From CAZXSK01 sp964642855 (lineage in GTDB: Bacteria > Planctomycetota > Phycisphaerae > SM23-33), in assembly GCA_964642855.1 (NCBI GenBank), contig CAZXSK010000023.1, positions 1 through 51,649 on the forward strand: 51,649 nt of DNA, written 5' to 3'. Of the stretch, positions 41,388-50,350 are shown piece by piece (the stretch's first letter is position 1; the number at the start of each line of letters is the position of its first letter). The position numbers and the translations under genes were made by a program. The notes beneath the pieces were generated by a model. It saw only the letters and a program-made list of their open reading frames with translations, was not told the origin of the DNA and ran no database searches.

Positions 41388-41501
41388 CACAGCCCCTCAA
41401 GCCTTGATACCTGCTGTCCACCCTTTTGGCTGATTCCACCTTCGGATCAGAAGGCCATTATAATCAAGTTGTTACGCCAATGAGTCCCGCGATCGCGCAA
41501 A

Positions 41502-41525
41502 AAATGACTGACCGGTCAGTCATTT
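41502..41525. promoter_or_regulatory. TetR-type operator 1 (24-bp perfect palindrome)
   Basis: AAATGACTGACC followed by its exact reverse complement. The core TGACTGACCGGTCAGTCA is a typical TetR-family operator. It ends 4 bp before the -35 element. Confidence 0.8.
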
Positions 41526-41529
41526 CTTG

Positions 41530-41558
41530 TTGGTTCCTCTCAATTCTTCACCTATGAT
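41530..41558 (+). promoter_or_regulatory. promoter of the tetR-efflux operon
   Basis: TTGGTT at 41530-41535, 17-bp spacer, TATGAT at 41553-41558. It lies between two TetR-type palindromes whose centres are 68 bp apart. Confidence 0.6.
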
Positions 41559-41572
41559 GCCGACTACAGGAC

Positions 41573-41590
41573 TGACTGACTGGTCAGTCA
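41573..41590. promoter_or_regulatory. TetR-type operator 2
   Basis: TGACTGAC-TG-GTCAGTCA, matching operator 1 with one change at the centre. It lies just downstream of the predicted transcript start (near 41565), so binding would block elongation or initiation. Confidence 0.75.
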
Positions 41591-41612
41591 TCCAGTGATT
41601 CCGGAGAAACCC

Positions 41613-42254
41613 ATGGCAGACAACAGCCGTTTGGAAGACAAGAGGAGTGAGATCATCGACGCAGCTACACGGGCGTTCAATACCCATGGCTACGCCCAAA
41701 CCACCATGGACGCCGTAGCTGCTGAAGCAGGTATATCCAAAGGTAGTTTATACAACTACTTCCAGAACAAAAAGGATCTGTTCGCACAGGTGGTCCTGGC
41801 GTTCTCGCAGTCCGAATCGCCACGCATCGATGAGATCATCGGCAAAGCCATTCCCGCCAGCGAGAAGCTCTCTGTCATTCTCGACGACTGGTTCGACCAA
41901 CTGGACAGGTATGAGCAGATCGGCCGTCTGGTCCTGGAGTTCATGGCCGTCGCCTCCGGCGAGGACCAGGAAGGGCAGGTGTCTGCCATCCTCCAAGACC
42001 TGTACGAGGATTGGCGCTCGCAGATCGCGGAGATTGTCCAGGACGGCATCGATTGCGGCGAGTTCACCGGAGAACTGGACCCCGTCAAGGCGGCGACCAT
42101 GTTCATCGTGGCCTGCGACGGCGTGCAGATCCAGAAGACCTTCAACCTCGTCGAGATCGACCGCGAATTCCTCGAAGCCATGAAACGAGGCTACCTGATG
42201 GTGCTCCGCCGTCCCGCCCAGACCGGCGCGCCAGCCGAGGAGGCTACCCAATGA
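41613..42254 (+). CDS. TetR-family transcriptional repressor of the RND pump
   Basis: A 213-aa regulator. The N-terminal helix-turn-helix is IIDAATRAFNTHGYAQTTMD, then VAAEAGISKGSLYNYFQNKK, the standard TetR pattern. The C-terminal ligand-binding domain is helical; the closest style is the YsiA/FadR or AcrR-like group. ATG 41613 follows GGAGAAACCC; a GTG at 41595 is possible but less likely. Two matching palindromes flank the promoter, indicating autoregulation. Its stop overlaps the adaptor gene start (ATGA), so repressor and pump are one operon. Confidence 0.93.
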   Translation: MADNSRLEDKRSEIIDAATRAFNTHGYAQTTMDAVAAEAGISKGSLYNYFQNKKDLFAQVVLAFSQSESPRIDEIIGKAIPASEKLSVILDDWFDQLDRYEQIGRLVLEFMAVASGEDQEGQVSAILQDLYEDWRSQIAEIVQDGIDCGEFTGELDPVKAATMFIVACDGVQIQKTFNLVEIDREFLEAMKRGYLMVLRRPAQTGAPAEEATQ

Positions 42255-43600
42255 ACGACCACGAAGACAGGAAACACAAGCTGGGCGAAGATAGCGCCGA
42301 CACCCCCGAGGGCCAAGACAAACCCTCGGGCGATCCAGCCCCGAAGACGGCTGAGTCCCCCCAGGAGAGCCCGCCCCGTCCCGGCAAGCCCGGCCGGTTG
42401 GGCAAGCTCATTGCAGCGGGGATCGTGGTGGTGTTCGGTCTGAGTTTCGTTGCCCTCGCCCAGTTCCTTCCCGCACGCGACCGCAACACCGACGAGACCC
42501 CCCAGCCGCCCGTGTCCGTGCGGGTGGCGGTGGTCGAACCGATCGACTTCACCCAGCGGATCGTTCTCGATGGCGGAGTGGAACCCAACCAGGTAATCGA
42601 AGTCGCAGCCGAGGTCCCGGGGCAGGTCGAGACCTGGGCGCCGCGATCCCGTAAAGGCCAGCCCGTGCCCGGCACACAGATCGAGGAGGGCGACCGTGTG
42701 AGCAAGGGCGACCCTATTCTGCTGATCGATGACGAGGACTATGTACTTACCCGCGATCGCACCAAGGCCCAGATGCAGTACGACGCCAACGAGCTGATGC
42801 GCATGCAGGACCTCGCCAGGCAGGGAATCGCAACGCCGTCGGAACTGGAACGCCTGGAGACCGCCTATCGTCAGAGCAAGGCTGCCTACCGGCAGGCGGA
42901 GCTGGACCTGAGGCGTACGGTCATCCGCGCCGAAGCCGACGGCGTGCTCAACCGCATCCTCCGACGTGAGGGCGAATACGTCACGCGCGGAATGGCAGTC
43001 GCTGAGATTGTCGAGATCGACCACGTGAAGATTGTCGTCTGGGCTCCGGAGAGGTACACCCATCATCTCGAGGTCAACGGCAACCAGCACGAGATCGTCA
43101 CCTCCGCCGCCGGACCCATCGGCATCAGGGTTCCGATCACCTACAAGGCATCGGTGGCCGACCCGGCTACCCGGTCGACCCGCGTGGAGATGATCGCTGC
43201 GAACCCAGCCGGTTCAGAGGGCAGGACGTTCTTCAGCGGGCAGATCGTGACGGTGCGCCTGAATCTGCGCAAGCTCCGGAACATCATCATGGTCCCGCTT
43301 GACGCGGTGATCCCCCTTGAGCAGGGCAAGGTGGTCTACGTTGAGAAGGAAGGCCAGGCTCATCGCCGGCGCGTGGAAATCGATCTGGACGTGGTGGATG
43401 GGAAGATGGTGCGCGTTCTGCCTGCCCGCAAGGACGACAACGGCGACTGGATCGGCCTGCTGCCGGGCGAGAAGCTGATCGTCGAAGGTCACCGGTTCGT
43501 AGGGCCAGGCCAGGTCGTGCGGGTCAAGAACCCGCCGACCACCGGCCAGCCTGTCGACGCTGCAATCGATCCCAACACCAGCCCGGGCGCGACGGACTAG
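42251..43600 (+). CDS. RND efflux periplasmic adaptor (membrane fusion protein)
   Basis: A 449-aa adaptor. About 45 charged/Pro-rich residues precede a membrane anchor (LIAAGIVVVFGLSFVALAQF, near 52-71). The lipoyl half-motifs are in EVAAEVPGQVETW and AEADGVLNRIL, separated by a helical hairpin containing ELMRMQDLARQGIATPSELE. The barrel domain includes VPLDAVIPLEQGKVVYVEK. The long Pro/Asp/Lys-rich N-terminal segment is more than usual. It overlaps tetR by 4 bp and is 15 bp upstream of the RND permease. No outer-membrane factor is in the window. Confidence 0.93.
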   Translation: MNDHEDRKHKLGEDSADTPEGQDKPSGDPAPKTAESPQESPPRPGKPGRLGKLIAAGIVVVFGLSFVALAQFLPARDRNTDETPQPPVSVRVAVVEPIDFTQRIVLDGGVEPNQVIEVAAEVPGQVETWAPRSRKGQPVPGTQIEEGDRVSKGDPILLIDDEDYVLTRDRTKAQMQYDANELMRMQDLARQGIATPSELERLETAYRQSKAAYRQAELDLRRTVIRAEADGVLNRILRREGEYVTRGMAVAEIVEIDHVKIVVWAPERYTHHLEVNGNQHEIVTSAAGPIGIRVPITYKASVADPATRSTRVEMIAANPAGSEGRTFFSGQIVTVRLNLRKLRNIIMVPLDAVIPLEQGKVVYVEKEGQAHRRRVEIDLDVVDGKMVRVLPARKDDNGDWIGLLPGEKLIVEGHRFVGPGQVVRVKNPPTTGQPVDAAIDPNTSPGATD

Positions 43601-43615
43601 CCGGAGGATACCGCG

Positions 43616-46600
43616 ATGCTTCTGTCCAATGCCGCCATCAAGAACCGCACGACGATCCTGGTGCTGATCGTGCTGATCGTCTTTGCGGGGGCCTACAGCT
43701 ACATCACGCTGCCGCGCGAGTCCGCCCCGGACGTGCCCATTCCACGCATCGTGATCATGACGTTCCACCCGGGCGTGTCGCCGGAGGATATCGAGAAGAC
43801 GATCACCAAGAAGATCGAGAAGGAACTCGCCGGCCTGAAGGGCATGAAGGAGATTCGCTCGATCAGCGCACTGGGCCAATCGATCATCGAGGCTGAGTTC
43901 GAGAGCGACGTCGACATCGACAACGCTCTCCAGCGGGTCAAGGATAAGGTCGACATCGCCAAGGCTGAGCTTCCCACCGCCAAGGAGCGTTCCGAGCCGG
44001 TTGTCCAGGAGATCAACGTCAGCGAGTTTCCGATCATGCTGGTCGGCCTGTCCGGAACCGTGTCTCCGGTGCGCCTGAAGGACATCGCCGAGCGCCTCCA
44101 GGACGAGATCGAGACCATTCCTGGCGTGCTCGAGGCGGAGATCCTCGGGGCACTGGAGCGTGAGATCCGCGTCGAGCTCGACATGGACCGCGTCGCTGCG
44201 TATGGCCTGACCGCCCAGGAGCTGCTGGCCGTCATCCCGTCGCAGCACATCACCAGGTCGGCCGGCGGCCTGGAGACCGAGGGCACCAAATTCGCCGTTC
44301 GCGTGCCGGCTGAAATGGAAGAGCCCGAGGAGTTCTTCCGTATCCCCCTTACGACGCGCAACGGCAGGGTCATTCGCCTTTCGGACGTCGCGACCGTGGC
44401 CGATACGTTTAAAGACCGCGACACGATCTCCCGGCTGGACGGCAAGCCATCGATCACCGTGGCGGTCAAGAAGCGTGTCGGCGCGAACATCGTCGACATC
44501 GCAGACAACGTCAAGGCGATCCTTGCCGAGGCGGAGAAGCAATTCCCGGCCGGGGTGGACATCACTCTTACGTCTGATCGTTCCGACGAGATCCGCGACA
44601 TGGTCAAGGACCTTGAGAACAACATTCTCACGGGGCTGATTCTCGTGCTGGTGGTGCTGTTTCTGTTCATGGGTCTGCGCCCGAGCCTGATCGTGGCGAT
44701 GGCGATTCCCCTGAGCATGCTGATCAGTTTCTCGGTGCTGCAGCTTCTGGGCATTACGCTGAACATGGTCGTGCTGTTCAGCCTGATTCTGGCATTGGGC
44801 ATGCTGGTGGACAACGCGATCGTGATCGTCGAGAACATCTACCGTCATCGGTCCCACGGGCTGGGCAAGATCGAAGCGGCCATGAGGGGCACCAGTGAAG
44901 TTGCCTGGCCGGTGATCACGTCGACGGCGACGACCGTCGCGGCATTCAGCCCCATGCTGTTCTGGCCGGGGATCATGGGCGATTTCATGAAGTACCTTCC
45001 CATGACGGTCATCGTTGTGCTGTGCAGTTCACTGTTCGTGGCGATGATGATCAGCCCGGTGATCGCGTCGATCATCTCGGGCAAACCGGCCGAGGGAGCG
45101 TCCCACGAGAACCGCTTTGTGCGGGGCTATCGCAGGCTGCTGGGCGTGGCGCTGCGTCACCGCGTGGCAACGCTCTGCCTTTCGGTCCTCCTGCTGCTGA
45201 CGGTGGGGCTGATCTATGGCCGGTGGGGTGCGGGCGTGGAACTCTTCCCCGACTCCGATCCAAGCCAGTCCGTGATCAACCTTCGGTGTCCGCAGGGCAC
45301 GAACATCCATAAGACCGACGAACTCTGCGCGATTGTGGAAGAGGAGGTCGAGCAGTTCCGCACCGACCCCAACACCGGGCAGACCTGGATCGATCACGTG
45401 TTGGTCAACGTGGGGTCCGGCGGGTACGACTTCTTCAGTTCCGTCGGCGGGACGCACACGGGCAACGTGACGCTGAAATTCCCCGCCTACGAGGAGCGGA
45501 TAACCCAATCGGCTCAGATCACGGATTGGATTCGGACCCGCCTGCAGGAGAAAGGCATCGTCGGGGCAGACGTGAAGGTCGAGAAGCTCGATGAAGGCCC
45601 GCCCACCGGCGACCCGGTTTCGGTCCGCATCATCGGGCGGGACCTCGAGACTCTCGAGCGTCTTTCCAAGCGCGTCAAGGAACTCGTCCGCACCACGCCG
45701 AACCTCATCAACCTTCGCAGCGACCTCGAGGCGGCCAAGCCCGAGCTCACGCTGGACGTTGAGCGCGAGCGGGCGAGCATGCTCGGGCTGGACACGGCCG
45801 GTGTGGCGGAGTTCCTGCAGACGGCGGTGCTCGGGCGGGAGGTCGGCGAGTTTCGGGACTACAACGACGAGTACGACATCACGATCCGCCTGCCGGTAAC
45901 GCAGCGGAGCTCGCTGGAGGATCTCTTCCGCTATCGGCTGCTGAGCTACTCGGGCAGGCCGGTCCATGTGCTGTCTGTCGGAGAATTCAACTACAAGCCC
46001 GGGCTGGGAACGATCCATCGCATCGACCAGGATCGCGTGGTGACCGTGTCGGGCGACAACTCCGGGCGTGCCTCCAACGAGGTGCTCGCCGACGTTCAGG
46101 ACCGCCTTGACCCGCTGGGCCCGACGCGGATTCTCGCAGACGACGTCGCGGGCTGGAAGACACTCGTGGCCTTTATGCGGGGCGAGCAGACTGGACCGGC
46201 CGCTGGTGCGGGCAGGGCTCTTTGGGACCGGCTGGGCTTTCTGGAGAAGATGCGGTTCCCTGAAGCTGCTTCTCACGACCAGCTCACGCGCAAGGAGCGG
46301 TCGACGGTTCTTACGCAGCTCAATGCGGGCCTCGGCGAGCGATATCTGTTCGACGATGCAGCCATCGAGGGGCTGGAGCTTCCTGACCAGGCCCGGAAAC
46401 TGCTGGCCGGCGGGCGGGACGAGCTCGACGACCGCCAGGTGCGCAGGCTGAACCGACTGGTGCTGGAAGCTGCGCTTCCCCATGCGATCGTTGCGCGCGA
46501 GCGGCTGGAGCTGCCCCGCGGCTACGCGATCGAATACGCCGGCGAGAAGGAAGAGCAGGAGAAGGCGATGAGCTTCCTGATGCGGGCGTTCGTGATCGCG

Positions 46601-47173
46601 CTGCTGGCGATCGTGTGCATCCTGGTCACGCAGTTCAACACGCTCTCCGCCCCGGTGATCATCATGACGACCGTGGTGCTCTCGATGATCGGGGTGCTGC
46701 TGGGCCTGCTGGTGTTCGACATGCCCTTTGGAATCATCATGACGGGCGTCGGCGTGATCTCCCTCGCCGGGGTTGTCGTCAACAACGCCATCGTGCTGCT
46801 GGACTACACCCGACAGCTCCAGAAGCGCGGCATGGAACTCATCGAAGCGGCCGTCCAGGCCGGGGCTACCCGTCTGCGTCCCGTACTGCTGACCGCGACG
46901 ACGACCATCCTCGGGCTCGTGCCGATGATGACAGGCGTGAGCGTCAATTTCCGCGAGCTGAGTATCTCGACCCAGAGCGAGAGCGGGCAGTGGTGGAAGT
47001 CGATGGCCGTGGCGGTGGTGTTCGGTCTGGCGTTCGCGACCGTTCTCACGCTGGTGGTTGTGCCCTCACTGTACGTCATGCTCTACCGGCTGGCGGAGAA
47101 GCTTGGTCTGGGTGGGTTGAAGCGCGCGGGAGCCGACGTTGAGAAGCCCGAGGTCCAGCTGGAGGATTACTGA
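43616..47173 (+). CDS. RND efflux permease with porter-domain insertion
   Basis: An 1185-aa RND inner-membrane transporter, longer than the usual 1030-1050. Typical parts are the N-terminal helix (NRTTILVLIVLIVFAGAY), LPRESAPDVPIPRIVI, TM4 GMLVDNAIVIVENIYRH and TM10 GVVVNNAIVLLDYTRQ. Positions corresponding to AcrB Asp408 and Lys940 are Asn, so the canonical proton relay is altered. An extra helical stretch of roughly 125 residues (about 838-965, nucleotides 46130-46510) sits in the C-terminal porter region, between ADVQDRLDPLG and GYAIEYAGEKEEQEKAM. CCGGAGGAT precedes the ATG. Substrate unknown. Confidence 0.92.
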   Translation: MLLSNAAIKNRTTILVLIVLIVFAGAYSYITLPRESAPDVPIPRIVIMTFHPGVSPEDIEKTITKKIEKELAGLKGMKEIRSISALGQSIIEAEFESDVDIDNALQRVKDKVDIAKAELPTAKERSEPVVQEINVSEFPIMLVGLSGTVSPVRLKDIAERLQDEIETIPGVLEAEILGALEREIRVELDMDRVAAYGLTAQELLAVIPSQHITRSAGGLETEGTKFAVRVPAEMEEPEEFFRIPLTTRNGRVIRLSDVATVADTFKDRDTISRLDGKPSITVAVKKRVGANIVDIADNVKAILAEAEKQFPAGVDITLTSDRSDEIRDMVKDLENNILTGLILVLVVLFLFMGLRPSLIVAMAIPLSMLISFSVLQLLGITLNMVVLFSLILALGMLVDNAIVIVENIYRHRSHGLGKIEAAMRGTSEVAWPVITSTATTVAAFSPMLFWPGIMGDFMKYLPMTVIVVLCSSLFVAMMISPVIASIISGKPAEGASHENRFVRGYRRLLGVALRHRVATLCLSVLLLLTVGLIYGRWGAGVELFPDSDPSQSVINLRCPQGTNIHKTDELCAIVEEEVEQFRTDPNTGQTWIDHVLVNVGSGGYDFFSSVGGTHTGNVTLKFPAYEERITQSAQITDWIRTRLQEKGIVGADVKVEKLDEGPPTGDPVSVRIIGRDLETLERLSKRVKELVRTTPNLINLRSDLEAAKPELTLDVERERASMLGLDTAGVAEFLQTAVLGREVGEFRDYNDEYDITIRLPVTQRSSLEDLFRYRLLSYSGRPVHVLSVGEFNYKPGLGTIHRIDQDRVVTVSGDNSGRASNEVLADVQDRLDPLGPTRILADDVAGWKTLVAFMRGEQTGPAAGAGRALWDRLGFLEKMRFPEAASHDQLTRKERSTVLTQLNAGLGERYLFDDAAIEGLELPDQARKLLAGGRDELDDRQVRRLNRLVLEAALPHAIVARERLELPRGYAIEYAGEKEEQEKAMSFLMRAFVIALLAIVCILVTQFNTLSAPVIIMTTVVLSMIGVLLGLLVFDMPFGIIMTGVGVISLAGVVVNNAIVLLDYTRQLQKRGMELIEAAVQAGATRLRPVLLTATTTILGLVPMMTGVSVNFRELSISTQSESGQWWKSMAVAVVFGLAFATVLTLVVVPSLYVMLYRLAEKLGLGGLKRAGADVEKPEVQLEDY

Positions 47174-47214
47174 TGCACGTCCCGAAGCTGGCGTTTTTGC
47201 GGTAAGATGTCGTC

Positions 47215-48147
47215 GTGAAAGACAGGCTGACATTCATCCTGGGCTGCACCGCCAGCGGAAAGGGCTCGCTCGGACGTGAGCTAGCCCGGCGGCTGGGCGG
47301 GCAAATCATCAGCGTCGACTCGATGAAGGTCTACCGGCGGATGGACATCGGGACGGCCAAACCGTCGATCGAGGCCCGCCGCGAGATTCCCCACCACGCG
47401 ATCGACGTCGTCGAACCCGGCGAGAGCTTCTCGGTGGCCCAGTTTGTGGACGTCGCCGATCGCGCCGCAGAGAGCATCCGCAGCCAGGGATCAATCCCCC
47501 TGGCCGTGGGCGGAACGAACCTGTACATCAAGGCGCTGTCGGAAGGTCTTTTCGACGGGCCGTCCGCTGACCCCGCGATCCGTCGAGAACTCCGCCGTCG
47601 CTGCGCCGACGAGGGCCCGCCGATCCTGCACGCCGAACTGGCCGAGGTGGATCCCGAATCAGCCGAGCGGATCCACCCCAACGATCAGCGACGCATCATC
47701 CGGGCGCTGGAGGTATACCGCGCGTCGGGCACGCCCATTAGCGTGCTCCAGCAGCAATGGGAGAACGACCCGAATCGGCGCTACGAGGCGGTCATGATCG
47801 GGCTGCGGTGGAGCAAGGACGACCAGAACCGGAGGATCAACGCCCGCGCGAAGACGATGATGGAGGCGGGACTGCTGGCCGAGGTGGAATCTCTGCTGAC
47901 CGAGCCGGCCGGGTTGTCCGCACAGGCTGCCCAAGCGGTCGGATACGCTGAGATGATCGATCATATCCAGGGACGCTGCTCCCTGGAGGAAGCCTTCGAA
48001 CGCATCAAGATCAATACGCGCAGGCTCGCGAAGAAGCAGCGGACGTGGCAGAAGCGGTGGACGCACGTCCGATGGTTCGACTGTACACCGGGTGACACAG
48101 CTGAATCGCTTGCCGAGCGCGTGCTGCGGGAGGTCGAAATCCGATGA
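47215..48147 (+). CDS. miaA: tRNA dimethylallyltransferase
   Basis: MiaA (310 aa) adds a dimethylallyl group to A37 of UNN-reading tRNAs. The P-loop reads GCTASGKGSLG (residues 10-20) where GPTASGKS is usual. VDSMKVYRRMDIGTAKP with Asp35 contains the catalytic-site motif, and the C-terminal part includes QAVGYAEMIDHIQG and RRLAKKQRTW. The start is GTG at 47215. TAAGAT at 47203-47208 ends 7 nt before it, and no Shine-Dalgarno is visible, but a -35 is weak, so readthrough from the RND operon is also possible. It overlaps tadA by 4 bp (ATGA). Confidence 0.94.
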   Translation: MKDRLTFILGCTASGKGSLGRELARRLGGQIISVDSMKVYRRMDIGTAKPSIEARREIPHHAIDVVEPGESFSVAQFVDVADRAAESIRSQGSIPLAVGGTNLYIKALSEGLFDGPSADPAIRRELRRRCADEGPPILHAELAEVDPESAERIHPNDQRRIIRALEVYRASGTPISVLQQQWENDPNRRYEAVMIGLRWSKDDQNRRINARAKTMMEAGLLAEVESLLTEPAGLSAQAAQAVGYAEMIDHIQGRCSLEEAFERIKINTRRLAKKQRTWQKRWTHVRWFDCTPGDTAESLAERVLREVEIR

Positions 48148-48608
48148 GCGACCACGAGCGATGGATGCAACGGGCGATCGACCAGGCCCGCCATGCCGAA
48201 CAACTCGGCGACGTACCCATCGGCGCGGTGATCGTTCGTGAGGGCCAGGTGCTGGTCGAAGCGTGCAACCGGAGGATCATCGACGCCGATCCGACCGCCC
48301 ACGCCGAAATGCTGGCGATTCGCCGGGCAGCGTCCGCCTTGGGCGATTGGCGGCTGACGGGCTGCTCGCTCTACGTCACGCTCGAGCCCTGCCCCATGTG
48401 CGCCGGGGCGATCGTACTGGCCAGGCTGGACGAAATCGTCTACGGCGCGACCGATCCCAAGGCCGGGGCGGTCGATACCCTGTACGACATCCTCCGCGAC
48501 GATCGCCTGAACCATCGGGCGCAGGTCACCGGAGGGGTCATGGCTGAAACGTGTGGCCGGCTGCTCACCGAGTTCTTCCGCAGGCAACGGGCGATGGGCA
48601 AGAAGTGA
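48144..48608 (+). CDS. tadA: tRNA-specific adenosine deaminase
   Basis: TadA (154 aa) converts A34 to inosine in tRNA-Arg(ACG). The zinc and catalytic residues are His53 and Glu55 in TAHAEMLAI, and Cys83 and Cys86 in LYVTLEPCPMCAGAIV. The C-terminal VTGGVMAETCGRLLTEFFR is typical. It overlaps miaA as ATGA, so two tRNA-modifying enzymes are translationally coupled. Cytosine or guanine deaminases share the fold, but the length and the conserved C-terminal helix favour TadA. Confidence 0.93.
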   Translation: MSDHERWMQRAIDQARHAEQLGDVPIGAVIVREGQVLVEACNRRIIDADPTAHAEMLAIRRAASALGDWRLTGCSLYVTLEPCPMCAGAIVLARLDEIVYGATDPKAGAVDTLYDILRDDRLNHRAQVTGGVMAETCGRLLTEFFRRQRAMGKK

Positions 48609-48615
48609 CGTTCGC

Positions 48616-48861
48616 TCAGCGGCCCACCTTTTCCCACTTCGGAAAGCTGTCGCCCTTTTTCGGGAAGTAGATCCAGGTATCGCCGTCGCGGGCGTCGTAC
48701 ATCAGGTAGTGCCCGTCGCCTGCGATCACGTGGTACGGGCCCGGGCAGCGATCGGCATTGCCGGAATTCGCTTCCGCCGGTTCTGCCGACGGCATGGCGA
48801 GAACAACTGCTGCGAGCATGCCCGCAGCGACCAGCATGACAAGCAGAACCTTGTGTGACAT
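48616..48861 (-). CDS. small secreted protein of unknown function
   Basis: An 81-aa protein with a signal peptide (SHKVLLVMLVAAGMLAAVVLA, cleavage probably after SAEPAEA or nearby). The mature part is about 50 residues with GPYHVIAGDGHYLMYDARDG and a TWIYFPKKGDSFPKW tail, suggestive of a short beta structure. AAGGAGCGCGGG precedes the ATG at 48861; a longer start at 48894 would hide the signal peptide. It converges with tadA after 7 bp. I recognise no family. Confidence 0.75.
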   Translation of the reverse strand: MSHKVLLVMLVAAGMLAAVVLAMPSAEPAEANSGNADRCPGPYHVIAGDGHYLMYDARDGDTWIYFPKKGDSFPKWEKVGR

Positions 48862-48918
48862 TCCCGCGCTCCTTTCATTGAACGGTCCGGGCATATGGAC
48901 CCGTCTGAAGCGCGGTGG

Positions 48919-49476
48919 TTAGGCTGGTTCATCCCGGAACTTCTCGGAGGTGAACAGATAGACCTTCGTGTCCGGATCCTGCCATGCCTTGGGCGGCAGG
49001 CCTGCTTTGTGTGCACAGCAGAAATCCAGGAATTGCTCGGCGTTCCATCCCTGGTCGGTAGCAACTTCCGGCAGGAAGCACCCGGACCGCATGCCTTGGA
49101 CGATGTAGATGCCGTGGATGCCGATTTCGAGCTTCTCGGGCTCGTCGGTTTCCTCAAGGGGGGAAAGAACTGAGACCTCGACGGTCAGCTCGGACACTTC
49201 GGAAGGTCGGATCGGATCGCTGGTGAATCGCGGATCGTTGGCCGCGGCCCGGCCCATTTCGACGATCATCTCGCCCAGGGGTCCGCGCGGGCTGAACGTG
49301 CCGATGCAGCCGCGAAGCTTGCCCTGGTTGGTCAGCGTGACGAAACAGCCCCGCTCTTCAGCCAGCGGCCCCGCCAACTCGCCCGCCCCCGGCGGCGCGA
49401 CGCCGGTCACGGCGGATTCCACCGCCTCGCGGGCCAGTGTCAGTAACGTCTCACGATGCTCTTGGGGAATCTGCAT
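48919..49476 (-). CDS. AMMECR1-domain protein (AmmeMemoRadiSam system protein A)
   Basis: A 185-aa AMMECR1-domain protein. The signature LRGCIGTF occurs in CFVTLTNQGKLRGCIGTFSP, and the rest follows the family: AANDPRF, ELTVEVSVLSPLEE, then GCFLPEVATDQGW and AGLPPKAW, ending in VYLFTSEKFRDE. In many genomes it accompanies a MEMO1-like protein and a radical SAM protein; neither partner is next to it here. The radical SAM gene at 22.9 kb belongs to another family. The molecular function is unknown. GAGGTGATCC provides a ribosome site. Confidence 0.93.
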   Translation of the reverse strand: MQIPQEHRETLLTLAREAVESAVTGVAPPGAGELAGPLAEERGCFVTLTNQGKLRGCIGTFSPRGPLGEMIVEMGRAAANDPRFTSDPIRPSEVSELTVEVSVLSPLEETDEPEKLEIGIHGIYIVQGMRSGCFLPEVATDQGWNAEQFLDFCCAHKAGLPPKAWQDPDTKVYLFTSEKFRDEPA

Positions 49477-49576
49477 GGATGGATCACCTCTTCAGAGATA
49501 CCTGTCGCCCCGATTACGCGTGCAGCGTATTGTACAGATACAGGGGCACGAATTCATCCATGTGTGCGATTCCGCC

Positions 49577-50350
49577 TCAGTGAACGTACTTGAAGATCAG
49601 GAACCCACCGATCAGCAGGGCGGTAAACAGCAGCGCAAGCCAGTTGAAGTACTTGTCGATGAACGGCGTGATCCGCGGCCCGAATTTGCGCATCAGACCC
49701 GCGACCAGGAAGAACCTCGCCGAGCGGCTGACTGCAGCGGCAAGCAGGAACACTCCGAAGAACATCCACGGGTTCGGCACGGCCGGTCCGGTTCCGAACA
49801 CCCCCGCCGTTACCGTGATTACCTTGAACGGAATCGGCGTGAACCCGGCTGTGAAGACGATCCAGAAGTTGTATTCCTCGTACAGGCTGGAAACGCTGTT
49901 GAACTTCGCCTGATCGAACCCGGGCACATAGTTGTAGAAGAGGCTGTCGACGCCGCCTTCCCACGCCAGCCAGCCGATGCAGAACCCCGCGACTGCACCC
50001 AGTACGCTCGCCAGCGAGCACAGGAACGCGTACCGCGCCCATTTCTTGCGGTTGCCCAGCACCAGCGGCGCCAGCAGCACGTCCGGGGGAATCGGAAAGA
50101 AGCTGCTCTCGGCGAAGCTCAGCACGAACAGCGCGATCGCGGCGCTGGGCCGATACGCCCACGCCAGCGTCCAGTCGTACATCCGCCGGTGCAGATGCCA
50201 CCAGGGTACGGGCTTGTGCTCGCCCAGCTTCATGCCACAGTGTTCGCAGAATTCAGCTTCGGCGTCGACGGCCATGTCGCATCGCGGGCAGGTATCCCCG
50301 TGCACCTGGTCGGGGGAAGATTCGTCGGCTCGTGTTGTCGTCTCGCTCAT
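49577..50350 (-). CDS. VTT/DedA-like membrane protein with N-terminal zinc ribbon
   Basis: A 257-aa membrane protein. Residues 18-45 form a zinc ribbon (TCPRCDMAVDAE, then FCEHCGMKLGEH). The rest is a SNARE-associated/VTT domain of the YqaA type with four to five helices: ALFVLSFAESSFFPIPPDVL, then SLASVLGAVAGFCIGWLAWE, AGFTPIPFKVITVTAGVFG and a final LLFTALLIGGFLIF helix. The VTT family includes DedA proteins thought to move undecaprenyl phosphate or other lipids; YqaA's role is less clear. The zinc-ribbon/VTT combination is unusual. The start at 50350 has only a weak ribosome site, so it could be slightly wrong. Confidence 0.88.
   Translation of the reverse strand: MSETTTRADESSPDQVHGDTCPRCDMAVDAEAEFCEHCGMKLGEHKPVPWWHLHRRMYDWTLAWAYRPSAAIALFVLSFAESSFFPIPPDVLLAPLVLGNRKKWARYAFLCSLASVLGAVAGFCIGWLAWEGGVDSLFYNYVPGFDQAKFNSVSSLYEEYNFWIVFTAGFTPIPFKVITVTAGVFGTGPAVPNPWMFFGVFLLAAAVSRSARFFLVAGLMRKFGPRITPFIDKYFNWLALLFTALLIGGFLIFKYVH

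Noticed and set aside
41502..41590. The TGACTGAC repeats as a short CRISPR or direct-repeat array.
   Set aside because: There are only two sites, each an inverted repeat flanking a promoter next to a TetR gene.
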